Positions 28,130-38,427 of a DNA stretch of 64,000 bases are shown here, piece after piece. Below the pieces are notes generated by a model, which had not been told where the DNA came from, did not search any database, and saw nothing but the letters and a program-made list of their open reading frames with translations. The stretch covers positions 1,206,001 through 1,270,000 of the forward strand of contig NZ_AMBZ01000001.1 in assembly GCF_000293805.1 (NCBI RefSeq). Reading direction: 5' to 3'. Position 1 is the stretch's first letter, and each line of letters begins with the position of its first letter. The stretch comes from Paenibacillus alvei DSM 29 (GTDB lineage Bacteria; Bacillota; Bacilli; Paenibacillales; Paenibacillaceae). The translations under genes were made by a program, and so were the position numbers.

Positions 28130-29350
28130 ATGAACAAGTCTTTCACCTTGCTCCCCATATTATTCATTCTTATATTCCTTAATTCTGGTTGCTCCTCATC
28201 AGAGCAGTCACTCAACGATGAATATAACGCTGAAACCGATTATCCCTATATGTTTCATGCACAAGGGATAGGTGCACTAGTAACCACTACTCAGAATGGA
28301 TATTATATGTTGGACGGAAGTTATATCTATTATGCCGATAAGCCAACAATGAAACCCGTTCTATTAGATAACCGCCCCGATCATTCCTGCTTAATCAGTA
28401 AAGAGAAAAGTGATGAAAATTGTAACGCTTATGTTGCCAACATCAACCCTTTACAAACCAAATTATTGCAATACTATAAAGGACATTTGTATACGATAGA
28501 AAGTCGTCTAGATAAAGAAGGTTCCTCAATCTTTCAACTTGTTCAGCTCAATCTCGATGGAACCAATCGCAAAGTAGTAAAGACATTTCCTAACGCAATG
28601 TTGCGTGGAACTGCGATTCATCGCGGCAATATCTACTATGGAGCTATCGACTTCGATCTCCATAGCCAACAACAGTATCAAGTGCTCCGCCTCCCGATAG
28701 ACAATTTATCCCAAGAACCTGAAGTCTTATACAGCGGAAAATTCAAACAAGGGAGCATAACGGATATCGTACCTTATGGTTCACAAGTTTATATGAATGA
28801 GTTCACAGACAAGGGATATCGGGCATTGCGTTACGATCTCGCCACATCTATACTGTCATCACTATGGGAAAAGACGGACGGTGGATTTGCTTCTCTTGGC
28901 CCCATTCATAAGAATAGAATGTATTTCAATTACTATTACCCTGCAGATCAGAAGGATGATTCGGACATTACTGATCCACGAGGATTAAAAATCTACAGCT
29001 CTGATCTGAAGGGAGAACACATCCAGGAAACAGACATCAAGTCTTCTCCTATTATTTCAACTTACTTTATTGATGATCGATACACCTACGTTCGACCCGT
29101 ATGGTTCCAAGCAAGGAATGCAAAGAACATTTCTAACGAAATGAAAATATACAAGAACAAAAAAGAGGTTCATAAAGTGGATATGTCGCTGTTCTCCTCG
29201 CCTCATTATCATTTTGTAGGTGATGATAGATATATGTTTGTCATTGATCGAGGAGATGAAAATTATACAATGTACCTGCTGGATAAAAACGAGATTGAGA
29301 CAGGAAAAGCCTCCTTTCAACCGTTTATTGAATCTCCTTTGCATTTTTAA
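28130..29350 (+). CDS. Lipoprotein, beta-propeller-like
   Basis: A 406-residue exported lipoprotein: signal peptide with lipobox LNSGC at about 18-22, then repeated strands such as GHLYTIESRLD, GNIYYGAIDFD, NRMYFNYYYPAD and DDRYMFVIDRGD that suggest a propeller of the DUF5050 type. Start ATG after TAGGAGTGATACG. It lies between the small secreted protein and the ABC permease, so it may be an extracellular receptor or immunity lipoprotein for the secreted product. No enzyme motif seen. Confidence 0.75.
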   Translation: MNKSFTLLPILFILIFLNSGCSSSEQSLNDEYNAETDYPYMFHAQGIGALVTTTQNGYYMLDGSYIYYADKPTMKPVLLDNRPDHSCLISKEKSDENCNAYVANINPLQTKLLQYYKGHLYTIESRLDKEGSSIFQLVQLNLDGTNRKVVKTFPNAMLRGTAIHRGNIYYGAIDFDLHSQQQYQVLRLPIDNLSQEPEVLYSGKFKQGSITDIVPYGSQVYMNEFTDKGYRALRYDLATSILSSLWEKTDGGFASLGPIHKNRMYFNYYYPADQKDDSDITDPRGLKIYSSDLKGEHIQETDIKSSPIISTYFIDDRYTYVRPVWFQARNAKNISNEMKIYKNKKEVHKVDMSLFSSPHYHFVGDDRYMFVIDRGDENYTMYLLDKNEIETGKASFQPFIESPLHF

Positions 29351-29379
29351 TCCAACTTACATCGATGTGGGGGACAAAC

Positions 29380-31778
29380 ATGAGGTTACTCTACTACGAG
29401 CTGTATAAAATAGGGAGAAAGAGATTGTTCATTGGATTAGTACCTATCCTGCTCTTGATGAATATTTCCCTGTATACGTATACGGAATGGCAACAGAATT
29501 CACCACTTATTCGTAACATGCAGCATTACCAGCTTGTTGAATTAACCTATCAACACCTTCCCTTCCAAGAAGGACATCAAACTGCAAGCAGCAAGGTAGA
29601 AGAACTTGAATTCTATATGCTGCTTGCATCCGAAGCTGTCATTGCAACTCATAATCCCGAGTGGAAGAAGGAAATTGAAGAAAAGAAACGGCAGCAGCCC
29701 GAAGCTGTTGCATCGTATTTATCCAGTCCATATGCGAATGACAACACTATACTAAAACGTGACCTCTTACTACATAGTAAAATCGCAAAACAATACGAAG
29801 CCATAAACAACTACCGTTCACGTATGCAAAAGATGCAGCAGCGTGCTACAGATATGTTATCTGTCTCTATTTTTCAAGAGAATGCATCATCTCGCAATAT
29901 TCACAAAACGTTGAAAGACTTTGCACCACTACAACACTTACCGCTTTATATCGGCCTTGAAGAAGGGATTGTATCTTCCACATCCTTTATACCATTGGAT
30001 TTAACTATAGTAGTGCTGCTATTTCTGGTCACCATATATATCTTTCATCGCGAACGAGAAGCCGGTCTTCTGCCTTTATTACAGTCTACCCGGCGTGGCA
30101 GAATAGACACTGCTGCTGTCAAGCTTGGCACACTCACGATTGTGACGTTGCTATTAAGCCTATTATTCTATGGGTCTATTCTGTTCGTTGCCTATTATTT
30201 ATACGGTTTTGGAGATTGGGATCGATACATTCAGTCGATGACATCTTTCCAAAGCGCGGTACAGCCCCTAACCGTGTTCGAATTTCTTATTCAATATCTC
30301 ATTTTGAAATCTCTCGCTTGCTTGCTTATCGCCATTGTGATGACCTTGTTATTTATTGGGTCTCAACGTCCGACTCCGGTGTACGTGACTTTGTTCGTTC
30401 TCATCGGAATTAGCTTTATTTGTTACACGCAGATTCATCCAAATTCATATATGAATAGCTTGAAGTATCTCAATCCCGTTGCCTTTCTCGATGTGTTCCA
30501 CTTCATTAGCGACTACCGCAATATTTATTGGTTTGGCTATCCCGTTTCTAAAACAACCTTGTCTTATATAGCGGGCGGAACATTCATCGTTCTCGGCACA
30601 TTAGGTGCTCTATGGCTGTATACATTTCAGCGCAACCTGATGATTCATCTTCCATGGGGGAATATGGGGCAAAGAATTCGCATTTGGACTTTCCGGTTTC
30701 GTCGTTCTAACAGCCTATTCCTTCATGAATGGTATAAATTGATGATCACCGGAAGAGGATGGATCATATTAGGGTTCGGAGTCTTAATGTCTCTGCAGAT
30801 GATCCAAACGGAGGCGCGAACATACAATCTGGAGGAAGCTATCTATAATCAATATCTGATGAACTTGCAGGGCCCTCTGACATCAGAAAAAAAGGCCTTT
30901 ATGGAAGCGGAAAGACAACGCTTCAATCAATTAGGAAGTGAGCAAGCAAAGTGGAAACAGAAGGTTGCTAACGGAGAAATTACACAATCAGCGTATCGAG
31001 ACAAAGAATTGGAATGGAAGATATTTTCAGACAAGGAGAAATCATTCCGTCTTGTAGAAGAGCAATATCAATATTTGTTAGCCGTGCAAGCGCAAACCGG
31101 ACATACTGCTAGTTTTGTTAATAAAATTACAAGCGATCAACTCTTTGACCGCCCTTCAAGAGATATTGTACAGGGCGTTTTCTATCTATCCTTGTTATGT
31201 GCATTGATAAGCCCCCTTTTCACACAAGACTATCGCAATAACAGTATTTTCTTGTTGCGAGCGGTAGAGGCAGACTATTCACATATAAAATAGCAATCGC
31301 TCTCTGTTCGAGCCTTGTTCTGCTAGCGATGATATACAGTCCCATCTATATCAATCTAATTCAGCATTACCCTGCTATCGACTGGATGGCATCAATTCAG
31401 AGCGTGAAGCTATTCGAGGCATTGCCTTGGAATTTGTCGATCATCGAATATGTATGTCTTGTAAACATATTGCAAACTCTCGGTTGTATGCTGATTATTC
31501 CTGTTATCCAGTTGTTTTCAATTTACGTTCGCAAGCAGTCGCTTAGTTTAATGCTACTAACGGCGATATTCATCAGTCCGCTTGCACTTGCATATATCGG
31601 ATTCAAACAGCTTGCTTCTGTTACGTTCAATGGACTGTTCCTATTGACTTCGTTCCTTCGCGATGAGAGCGCCACAATGATGGCAGTAGCCTATTTTAGC
31701 AGCATATTTGTCATAAGCGCTGGGGCCGTTGTACTAGGTTGGAGAAATTATAATGGACAGTTTACACGAAAGGAGTAA
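29380..31778 (+). pseudogene. Large two-half ABC-2 permease, one frameshift
   Basis: The first frame (29380 to the stop at 31293) covers most of a long permease. Each half starts with a cytosolic segment plus TM (MRLLYYELYKIGRKRLF; SLFLHEWYKLMITGRGWII) and has an extracellular helical loop of about 130-170 residues. After NNSIFLLRA the frame must shift; the continuation RGRLFTYKIAIALCSS... runs to 31778 with four more TM helices. One added base near 31262 restores about 799 residues, a BhlE/DUF1430-like size. ATG at 29380 follows GGGGGACAAAC. The ATPase gene follows 5 bp later. Confidence 0.8.
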
Positions 31779-31783
31779 GCGAT

Positions 31784-32656
31784 ATGGAGCTATCTTTACA
31801 GCATGTGACTAAACATTATCAACGAGGTAAGAAAACAGCTATCTCTAATTTTAGCGCTACACTAAAGCCGGGCATTTATGGCATATTAGGACCGAATGGA
31901 GCGGGAAAGTCAACGCTGATGAATCTGATTACCGATCAGCTTCGACCTGACGAAGGAACCGTAACCTACAATCAACAGCACATTCGGAAGCTTGGACGTA
32001 CCTATCGCAATGTTCTCGGGTATATGCCACAGCAGCAAGGAATATTTGGAGAATTTACAGCAAGACGATTCTTATGGTATATCGCTTCTCTTAAGGGTCT
32101 AACAGCCAAGCAAACCAAACAACAGATAGAGCATTTGCTCGACACCGTTAACTTAGCTAGTGAGGCAGATCGACGGTTAAGTACATACTCTGGAGGGATG
32201 AAGCAGCGAATCCTCATTGCTCAAGCACTGCTCAATGACCCAGAAATCCTTATATTAGATGAACCTACCGCCGGGCTTGATCCGAAGGAACGCATTCGAC
32301 TGCGAAACTTTATTTCTACGATTGCTATAAATAAGATTGTACTTATTGCTACACATGTCGTCTCTGATATTGAGTCTATAGCCAAAGAGATCCTTTTGAT
32401 AAAGAACGGTCAGCTTATCGCAAAAGATACTCCGCAACATATTGTTACAACGTTAGAAGGAAACGTATATGAGGACTATATTTCGATCGATCAACTCCAT
32501 CAGATACAGACGAACTATAAAGTAAGTAACATTATGACGACACCAGAAGGCTTACAAGTACGCTTCATAGATGGGGCGGGCAAGCTACCTACGAATATCG
32601 AATCCAGGCTGGTTAAACCTAATCTAGAAGACCTGTATTTGAGTCAATTTGAATAA
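31784..32656 (+). CDS. ABC transporter ATPase of the secreted-protein locus
   Basis: A 290-residue ATPase: Walker A GPNGAGKST near 36-44, Q-loop GYMPQQQGIFGEFT, signature YSGGMKQR near 132, Walker B ILILDEPTAGLDP near 153, His switch ATHVVSDIES. The permease stop is 5 bp upstream, so it is the motor of that permease. By position it completes a four-gene locus of secreted protein, lipoprotein, permease and ATPase. Confidence 0.92.
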   Translation: MELSLQHVTKHYQRGKKTAISNFSATLKPGIYGILGPNGAGKSTLMNLITDQLRPDEGTVTYNQQHIRKLGRTYRNVLGYMPQQQGIFGEFTARRFLWYIASLKGLTAKQTKQQIEHLLDTVNLASEADRRLSTYSGGMKQRILIAQALLNDPEILILDEPTAGLDPKERIRLRNFISTIAINKIVLIATHVVSDIESIAKEILLIKNGQLIAKDTPQHIVTTLEGNVYEDYISIDQLHQIQTNYKVSNIMTTPEGLQVRFIDGAGKLPTNIESRLVKPNLEDLYLSQFE

Positions 32657-32715
32657 TTTAGATTGAAGTTGAGTGAAAAGAGGAAAATGTCGGTTACATA
32701 CAACAGTTTATTGAG

Positions 32716-32763
32716 AAGCAGGGGATCTATTTTTGTTTTTTATATAGGCCCCCCTGCTTTTTT
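32716..32763 (+). terminator. Terminator of the ABC locus
   Basis: AAGCAGGGG pairs with CCCCTGCTT around a T-rich loop, followed by TTTTT; 60 bp after the ATPase stop. Confidence 0.75.
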
Positions 32764-32772
32764 CATTATGCT

Positions 32773-33033
32773 TCAAATTGGAATCGAGATAACTAGCTGT
32801 GACCACTGCCTCGAAGACGTCCATTCCTCCTTGGGCAAATAATCGACCGCATTGCAGAGGTTGTTCATCCATCCACCGCTTGCCATATTAATCCAGGTGA
32901 TAGGTTGACCGAAAAACGATATTGTCCCTAGCCTGTTCCTGCTTGACCTGCGCAGAATCATCATCCTACCCGTTCGAGAGCCATTAAGAAGTGGATTACT
33001 AATTTCATAGTTGACAAATCGGATTACCAGCAT
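32773..33033 (-). CDS. Doubtful 86-residue ORF or gene remnant
   Basis: An open frame in the 500-bp gap between terminator and threonine-synthase gene. The C-terminal part (GTISFFGQPITWINMASGG, EEWTSSRQWSQLVISIPI) reads like protein, but there is no ribosome site before the ATG and no family is recognised. Possibly the tail of a lost gene. The rest of the gap shows nothing clear; no riboswitch could be identified before 33156. Confidence 0.3.
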   Translation of the reverse strand: MLVIRFVNYEISNPLLNGSRTGRMMILRRSSRNRLGTISFFGQPITWINMASGGWMNNLCNAVDYLPKEEWTSSRQWSQLVISIPI

Positions 33034-33155
33034 TTAGTATTAGGTTAACTTGTTACCTACTTTGGATGTAACCTTGTAAAGCATAATGAATTTGCTGACC
33101 GTACGAACGGAGGCCCCTATTACAATCGCTGCAACCGCAGAAAGGGGAGCATACC

Positions 33156-34421
33156 GTGTCATTCAGTTATATATCCCACTTGTACTGCCCGAAATGCGAG
33201 GCAAGTTATCCCCCGCACAGGCAGGCACATCTATGTGCTTGCGGTTCCCCATTACTTGCAGCCTATCGGCTGGATGAGTTGAAAGCATCCGTCCGCCGCT
33301 CCGAACTGGCTGCAAGAGAACCAAGCCTATGGCGTTATCATGAACTGCTCCCTGTGGAGCAAGCTCAAAACATCATCTCCTTGGGGGAGGGCTTCACCCC
33401 TCTCCTCCCCCTGCCTCGGCTTGGACGACGAATCAGCATTCCACACTTGTACTTAAAGGATGATGGGCTTCTGCCGACCGGCTCCTTCAAGGCCCGCGGC
33501 GCGGCTGTTGGCGTATCGAAGGCCATGGAGCTGGGGGTCCGCGAACTGGCATTGCCCACGAACGGCAATGCGGGAGCAGCCTGGGCACTCTATGCTGCAC
33601 GTGCAGGCATACGCTCCACGGTTGTCATGCCTGTGGATGCGCCGGCCATTACCCGCAGCGAATGCACGATTGCAGGAGCCCGACGACTGCATCTGGTCAA
33701 GGGCTTAATTAGCGATGCAGGCAAAATTGTCGCGCAAGCGATCAGCGACGATGACGGCCTTTACGATGCTTCAACACTAAAGGAGCCGTATCGGATCGAG
33801 GGCAAAAAGACGATAGGCTTCGAAATTGTTGAGCAATTCGGCTGGAAGCTGCCCGATGTCATCGTCTATCCAACAGGGGGCGGCGTTGGCCTCATCGGCA
33901 TTTATAAGGCATTAACGGAATTGCTGGCACTTGGCTGGGTTCAAGGCAAGCTTCCTCGATTCGTCGCCGTCCAATCTGCCGGTTGTGCTCCAATCGTTGA
34001 AGCTTGGAAGAACAGGCAAATTGAATCTACATTTTGGCCCCAGGCCTCAACCATTGCGTTCGGCATCAACGTACCGAAGGCACTCGGGGACTTCCTCGTA
34101 TTGGATGCCCTCTATCAAACCGAGGGCTGTGCGATTGCCATAGATGATCGCGCAATACTAGAAGAACAGCGCCTTATTGCGGAACTAGAAGGAGCATTCA
34201 TTTGCCCAGAAGGCGCGTCTACGTTAGTTGCCGCTCGCCGCTTACGGGATAGCGGATGGATTCAGGATAGTGACAGTGTCGTTGTAATAAATACCGGACT
34301 AGGCCTTAAGTATCCGCATGTCATCCAGACGAACATTCCTGTCATCAAGCCCGGAGACCGCTTGAACAGCAAAATAGATGCTACCAGCAGACCTCCCACT
34401 CCGTGGGAGGGAATTGGCTAA
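33156..34421 (+). CDS. Threonine synthase-like PLP lyase
   Basis: A 421-residue fold-type-II PLP enzyme. An N-terminal zinc-ribbon-like part (CPKC at 11-14, CACG at 27-30) precedes the catalytic domain. The PLP lysine is in GSFKARGAAV near 108-111, the phosphate loop is PTGGGVG, and NGNAGAA fits the asparagine loop. The family makes threonine from phosphohomoserine; related members make cysteate or diaminopropionate. The GTG start has AAAGGGGAG upstream. It is the first gene of an operon with a polar amino-acid ABC importer (ATG of the permease 1 bp after this stop), unusual for housekeeping thrC, so a catabolic or special role is possible. Confidence 0.8.
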   Translation: MSFSYISHLYCPKCEASYPPHRQAHLCACGSPLLAAYRLDELKASVRRSELAAREPSLWRYHELLPVEQAQNIISLGEGFTPLLPLPRLGRRISIPHLYLKDDGLLPTGSFKARGAAVGVSKAMELGVRELALPTNGNAGAAWALYAARAGIRSTVVMPVDAPAITRSECTIAGARRLHLVKGLISDAGKIVAQAISDDDGLYDASTLKEPYRIEGKKTIGFEIVEQFGWKLPDVIVYPTGGGVGLIGIYKALTELLALGWVQGKLPRFVAVQSAGCAPIVEAWKNRQIESTFWPQASTIAFGINVPKALGDFLVLDALYQTEGCAIAIDDRAILEEQRLIAELEGAFICPEGASTLVAARRLRDSGWIQDSDSVVVINTGLGLKYPHVIQTNIPVIKPGDRLNSKIDATSRPPTPWEGIG

Positions 34422-34422
34422 C

Positions 34423-35088
34423 ATGACACTTGATACAACCTTCATGCTGAAGCATGTGCCCGACTTCATTCATGCAGCCCTAGTAACGATCGGGATTGCT
34501 GGAGCGGCCATCTCTGCTTCCCTGCTCGTCGCCGTGCTCAACTCCATTTTGTGCTATTTTCGAGTGCCTGTGTTCACTTCTATCGTGCGTGCTTATATCG
34601 AGTTGGCTCGCAATACACCCTTGCTCATTCAATTGTTCTTCTTGTACTTTGCACTCCCAAGCATCGGAATTCGCATGTCCAGCTACACCACAGCCTTACT
34701 GGCAATGACGTTTCTCGGCGGCGGATATTTGACAGAGGTATTCCGTGCCGGGATCGAAGCCGTTCCCAAGAGCCAGCTCGAATCGGGATTAGCACTCGGT
34801 TTGTCCCGTTGGCAGCTGTTCTGCAACATCGTTCTGCCGCAAGCGCTGCGGATTGCCGCGCCGTCCTTGTTCGCCAACTTCATTTTTCTGTTGAAGGAAA
34901 CGACAGTTGTGTCTGCCGTTGCGGTTCCGGAAATTTTGTACACAACCACGAACTACATTGCGCTGTACTACAAAACTTATGAAATGCTGCTTATGATGAC
35001 GGCCTTCTATTTGCTGTTGTTTCTGCCATTATCTTTTGTCCTCTCTTGGTTGGAAAGGAGGTTCCAGCATGGACAGTTCGGGACTTGA
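34423..35088 (+). CDS. Polar amino-acid ABC permease 1
   Basis: Inner-membrane permease of 221 residues, HisM/GlnP type. TM segments from residue 14 on; the N-terminal family signature AYIELARNTPLLIQLFFLYF; the EAA coupling loop AGIEAVPKSQLESGLALGLS. GGGAGG lies 12 nt before ATG 34423. The gene overlaps the next permease by 20 bp. It forms a heterodimer with it. Confidence 0.92.
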   Translation: MTLDTTFMLKHVPDFIHAALVTIGIAGAAISASLLVAVLNSILCYFRVPVFTSIVRAYIELARNTPLLIQLFFLYFALPSIGIRMSSYTTALLAMTFLGGGYLTEVFRAGIEAVPKSQLESGLALGLSRWQLFCNIVLPQALRIAAPSLFANFIFLLKETTVVSAVAVPEILYTTTNYIALYYKTYEMLLMMTAFYLLLFLPLSFVLSWLERRFQHGQFGT

Positions 35089-35723
35089 TCTGCTTGCTGT
35101 ATCGCTTCCCCAGCTTGCCAAGGGTTTATACCACACGCTTCTTATCGCCATCTGCAGCATTCTGCTTAGTACGATTGGAGGCTTTCTTTTCGGCGCTCTG
35201 CGCACTTCTCGAAAGGTAGGAGTGAGGATCTTTGCCCGTGTTTATTTGGAATTGTTCCGCTCCATTCCGATTCTCGTGTGGCTGTTTTTTCTTTTTCGGT
35301 CTCCCAATCTTCTTCAATCTGGATATGCCAAGTTCGGTATGTGCAGTGCTTGTGCTGTCTCTTTGGGGAATTACAGAGATTGGCGAGGTCGTGCGAGGGG
35401 CTCTCGTCTCGCTGCCGAAGGGGCAATTGGAGGCGGGCAAAGCGATTGGACTCAGCACGGTACAACTGTTCCGATACATTCTGTTCCCGCTAGCGCTGCG
35501 GCGCATGATCCCGCCCACGATTAACGTGTACACACGCATCCTAAAAACGACTTCGCTCACCGTTCTGATTGGCGTAACAGAGGTGATTAAGACAGGGCAG
35601 CAAATTATTGAGCGGACAGGAGAGGCTGTACTGATTTACGGAGCGTTATTCCTGCTCTATTTCATCCTTTGTTACCCGTTATCTGCTTTATCGCGGAAGC
35701 TGGAGCGCCAGTTGCTGTCTTAA
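35069..35723 (+). pseudogene. Polar amino-acid ABC permease 2, one frameshift
   Basis: ATG 35069 (AAAGGAGG site) starts MDSSGLDLLAVSLPQLAKGL and runs through the permease signature LELFRSIPILVWLFFLF to about 35298; from there the correct frame is GLPIFFNLDMPSS... to 35723, with the EAA loop GALVSLPKGQLEAGKAIGLS. Removing one T from the T5 run near 35294 gives WLFFLFGLPIFF and an intact protein of about 217 residues. Either a homopolymer error or inactivation of the importer. Confidence 0.85.
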
Positions 35724-35766
35724 TTTTCAAAATCCCCACTGGTTACTAAGAAAGGAGGAAGCATTC

Positions 35767-36534
35767 ATGCCCGACGCATTGCTTGAACTCTCCAATGTCG
35801 GAAAGTCGTTCGGCAAGCATTGGGTGCTGCGGGACATCAACCTGCAGATTGCCCGAGGAGAAGTGACCGTCATACTCGGCCCAAGCGGCAGCGGCAAAAG
35901 CACACTGCTCAGATGCCTGAATGGACTCGAAACGACGCAGAGCGGCAGCATTCAGTTTCATGGTCAAGAATTGACCCACTCTGCCACGCGCTGGCAGCAT
36001 ATTCGTCAGCAAATCGGAATGGTATTTCAAAGCTATCAATTATTCCCCCATCTGACCGTATTGGACAATATCGTGCTCGGGCCTGTAAAGGCCCAGCGCC
36101 GCCCCCGAGCGGAAGTTGTCTCCCAAGCGGAGAAGCTGCTTGCTCGTGTAGGTCTGCTGGACAAAAAGGATGTCTATCCCCGGCAGTTGTCAGGCGGCCA
36201 GCAGCAGCGGATCGCGATCGTGCGGGCATTGTGTATGAATCCCGAGGTCATCCTCTTCGACGAGGTTACGGCCGCACTTGATCCCGAGATGGTGCGCGAG
36301 GTGCTGGAAGTCATGCTCATTTTGGCGGATCAAGGCATGACGATGGTTATCGTCACTCATGAGATGGGGTTCGCCCGGGCGGTAGCCGACCGGATTGTCT
36401 TTATGGATGAAGGTCGAATAGGCGAGACAGGTGTGCCGGACGCTTTTTTTACAGAGCCGAAAACCGAACGAGCTCGGCGTTTTTTGGATAAGTTTATGGA
36501 TATTGAAACCTGGAAAAGGAGAGAAATGGGATGA
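35767..36534 (+). CDS. Polar amino-acid ABC ATPase (GlnQ-like)
   Basis: A 255-residue ATPase with Walker A GPSGSGKST, Q-loop VFQSYQLFPHLTVLDNI, signature LSGGQQQRIAI, Walker B VILFDEVTAALDPE and the switch TH in VIVTHEMGFAR. Ribosome site AAAGGAGG. It overlaps the binding-protein gene by 4 bp, giving a permease-permease-ATPase-receptor order. Confidence 0.95.
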   Translation: MPDALLELSNVGKSFGKHWVLRDINLQIARGEVTVILGPSGSGKSTLLRCLNGLETTQSGSIQFHGQELTHSATRWQHIRQQIGMVFQSYQLFPHLTVLDNIVLGPVKAQRRPRAEVVSQAEKLLARVGLLDKKDVYPRQLSGGQQQRIAIVRALCMNPEVILFDEVTAALDPEMVREVLEVMLILADQGMTMVIVTHEMGFARAVADRIVFMDEGRIGETGVPDAFFTEPKTERARRFLDKFMDIETWKRREMG

Positions 36535-37463
36535 AGAAGATGAAGAAGCAACTGGGATTCACCTTATTAGTCGTATTGCTAGCGTTAGGATTGCTGTCCG
36601 CATGCGGCACGAGCAGTAACAATGGGAATAATGCAGGCAATGCCTCGAAAGATCAACCTGCAATAGCCGATCAGCAGGAAAGCGGAAAATCAGCGGGCAT
36701 AGACGCTGGCATACTAAGCAAAATTAAAGAACGCGGCAAACTTATCGTCGGCGTGTTCTCCGACAAGCCCCCATTCGGCTTCACGAATGAAAAAGGCGAG
36801 CTGGTTGGGTTCGACAATGATTTGGCAAAGCGTTTCGCCAAGGACCTGCTCGGAGATGAAAGCAAAATTGAGTTTGTTGTTGTAGAGCCGGCAAGCCGCA
36901 TTCCGTATTTGCAAAGCGACAAGGTGGATCTCATCGTAGCCAATATGACCGTAACGGATGAACGCAAGGAAATCGTTGATTTCACGAACCCAAATTTGAA
37001 GGTCACTACACAGGTGCTCGTAAACGATAAAAGCGGCATTAAAACGTTAGATGATTTGAAAGGGAAGAAAATTATCGTAACAAAGGGAACGACAGCCGAT
37101 ATTTTCTTCACGAAAAACTACCCTGATGTTGAACTGGTTAAATTCGAGAAAAACACCGAATCGCTGCAAGCGTTAAAGGATGGGCGCGGCGTCGGGTACG
37201 CACAGGATAATTTCATTCTGCTTGCTTGGGCAAGGAAAAATCCCGGCTTCTCCCTTATTCCAGAGAAACTAGAGAAGGAATCCCCAATTGCACCAGCCGT
37301 CAAGAAGGGCAATACCGCGCTTCGCGATTGGGTGAATCAGGAACTGGAGTCGCTAGGAAAGGAAAAGTTCCTGCTTCAACTATATGATACATATGTAAAA
37401 GACGAACTCGGTGCAGATGTCACCCCTGACGACATTATCGTGGAAGGCGGACATTGGAAGTAA
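36531..37463 (+). CDS. Amino-acid-binding lipoprotein of the ABC importer
   Basis: Extracellular solute-binding protein family 3, 310 residues: signal peptide with lipobox LLSAC at about 22-26, a Ser/Asn linker, then the two-lobed periplasmic-binding fold (ERGKLIVGVFSDKPPFGF, PYLQSDKVDLIVANMTVTDERK). The DER and VTKGTTAD segments fit glutamate, aspartate or cystine binders, but the ligand cannot be fixed. It is the last gene of the operon and is followed by a strong terminator. Confidence 0.93.
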   Translation: MKKMKKQLGFTLLVVLLALGLLSACGTSSNNGNNAGNASKDQPAIADQQESGKSAGIDAGILSKIKERGKLIVGVFSDKPPFGFTNEKGELVGFDNDLAKRFAKDLLGDESKIEFVVVEPASRIPYLQSDKVDLIVANMTVTDERKEIVDFTNPNLKVTTQVLVNDKSGIKTLDDLKGKKIIVTKGTTADIFFTKNYPDVELVKFEKNTESLQALKDGRGVGYAQDNFILLAWARKNPGFSLIPEKLEKESPIAPAVKKGNTALRDWVNQELESLGKEKFLLQLYDTYVKDELGADVTPDDIIVEGGHWK

Positions 37464-37493
37464 CGCCATCACCGTACAATTGAATGAGAGCAC

Positions 37494-37552
37494 AAAACGG
37501 GGCTGTCTTTCCATCATGATTAACATGACCGCAAGACAGCCCCGCTTCTATT
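37494..37552 (+). terminator. Terminator of the amino-acid ABC operon
   Basis: CGGGGCTGTCTT pairs perfectly with AAGACAGCCCCG; the T-rich tail follows as CTTCTATTATT. Confidence 0.8.
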
Positions 37553-37639
37553 ATTCCACGGCGAATAAATACGCCTGCAGACTATCAGCAGCACACTCCA
37601 TAATCAATTGAATGAAAGGCTTCAATTGACTCTGAACGC

Positions 37640-38338
37640 TTACTTTAGCCCCAATATTTGATTCAACTCCTGGAGCCTAGAAATCTCATAGGTAGGAACA
37701 ATATCCGTCGTATTCACTTTCCACTCTGGATTGAACCAGCAGGTATCCAGGCCTGCGAGCTGCCCGCCCTTCATATCCGAGCTTAATGAGTCCCCGATAA
37801 TCAATGCCTGCTGCGGGTCAAAATTAGGAATGCGTGCGAACACATAATCAAAGAACTCCTTCATCGGCTTTTGGTACCCTGTATCCTCTGATACGAAAAT
37901 GCTCGTAAACATCGGATGCAGTCCAGAATCACGAAGCCTCCGATCCTGTGTCTTAGACACACCATTCGTCACAATGTGCAGATCATATGCGCCGTGCAGT
38001 CCCGTAATCATTTCCAGAGCCCCGTCTACAAGCTGGTGTCCCTGTTCCAAATAACTTCGATATTGTTGCTCCAGCAAAACGCCGTCAACTTCATGCCCAT
38101 ACTCCTTCAATAACAAAGAAAATCGCGTATTCACGACTTCATCGCGATCAATGCGTCCTTCCTCAAAAGCCTTCCATAGCCCTTGATTCATTTGCTTATA
38201 ATACGCTTCAATTTCTTCCGAAAGCTCGATCCGCTGTTCCTCGAATAATAAGCGCAGCGCCATCCTTTCAGCTGCCTGAAAGTCCAGCAATGTATCATCC
38301 ACGTCAAATAATAAGGTTCGATAAGTTCTCATTGACAT
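37640..38338 (-). CDS. YjjG-family HAD pyrimidine nucleotidase
   Basis: HAD-superfamily phosphatase of 232 residues that dephosphorylates non-canonical pyrimidine nucleotides in house-cleaning. Motif I LFDVDDTLLDF holds the nucleophile Asp and the acid/base Asp two residues on; motif II is LHIVTNGVS; the motif III Lys lies in GYQKPMKEFF; motif IV is IIGDSLSSDMKGG. ATG with AAGGG 8 nt upstream. Monocistronic. Confidence 0.9.
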   Translation of the reverse strand: MSMRTYRTLLFDVDDTLLDFQAAERMALRLLFEEQRIELSEEIEAYYKQMNQGLWKAFEEGRIDRDEVVNTRFSLLLKEYGHEVDGVLLEQQYRSYLEQGHQLVDGALEMITGLHGAYDLHIVTNGVSKTQDRRLRDSGLHPMFTSIFVSEDTGYQKPMKEFFDYVFARIPNFDPQQALIIGDSLSSDMKGGQLAGLDTCWFNPEWKVNTTDIVPTYEISRLQELNQILGLK

Positions 38339-38427
38339 TGATATTCCCTTATCCTCTCCGCTGATCTCTTCAACTTCACTTCATTTAAACCGATATAATA
38401 ATCAAATTTGTGTACCGCACACATGTC

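Noticed and set aside
33034..33155. Possible riboswitch or T-box leader before the threonine-synthase-like gene
   Set aside because: No T-box sequence, S-box or lysine-switch core could be matched, and no terminator/antiterminator pair is visible.
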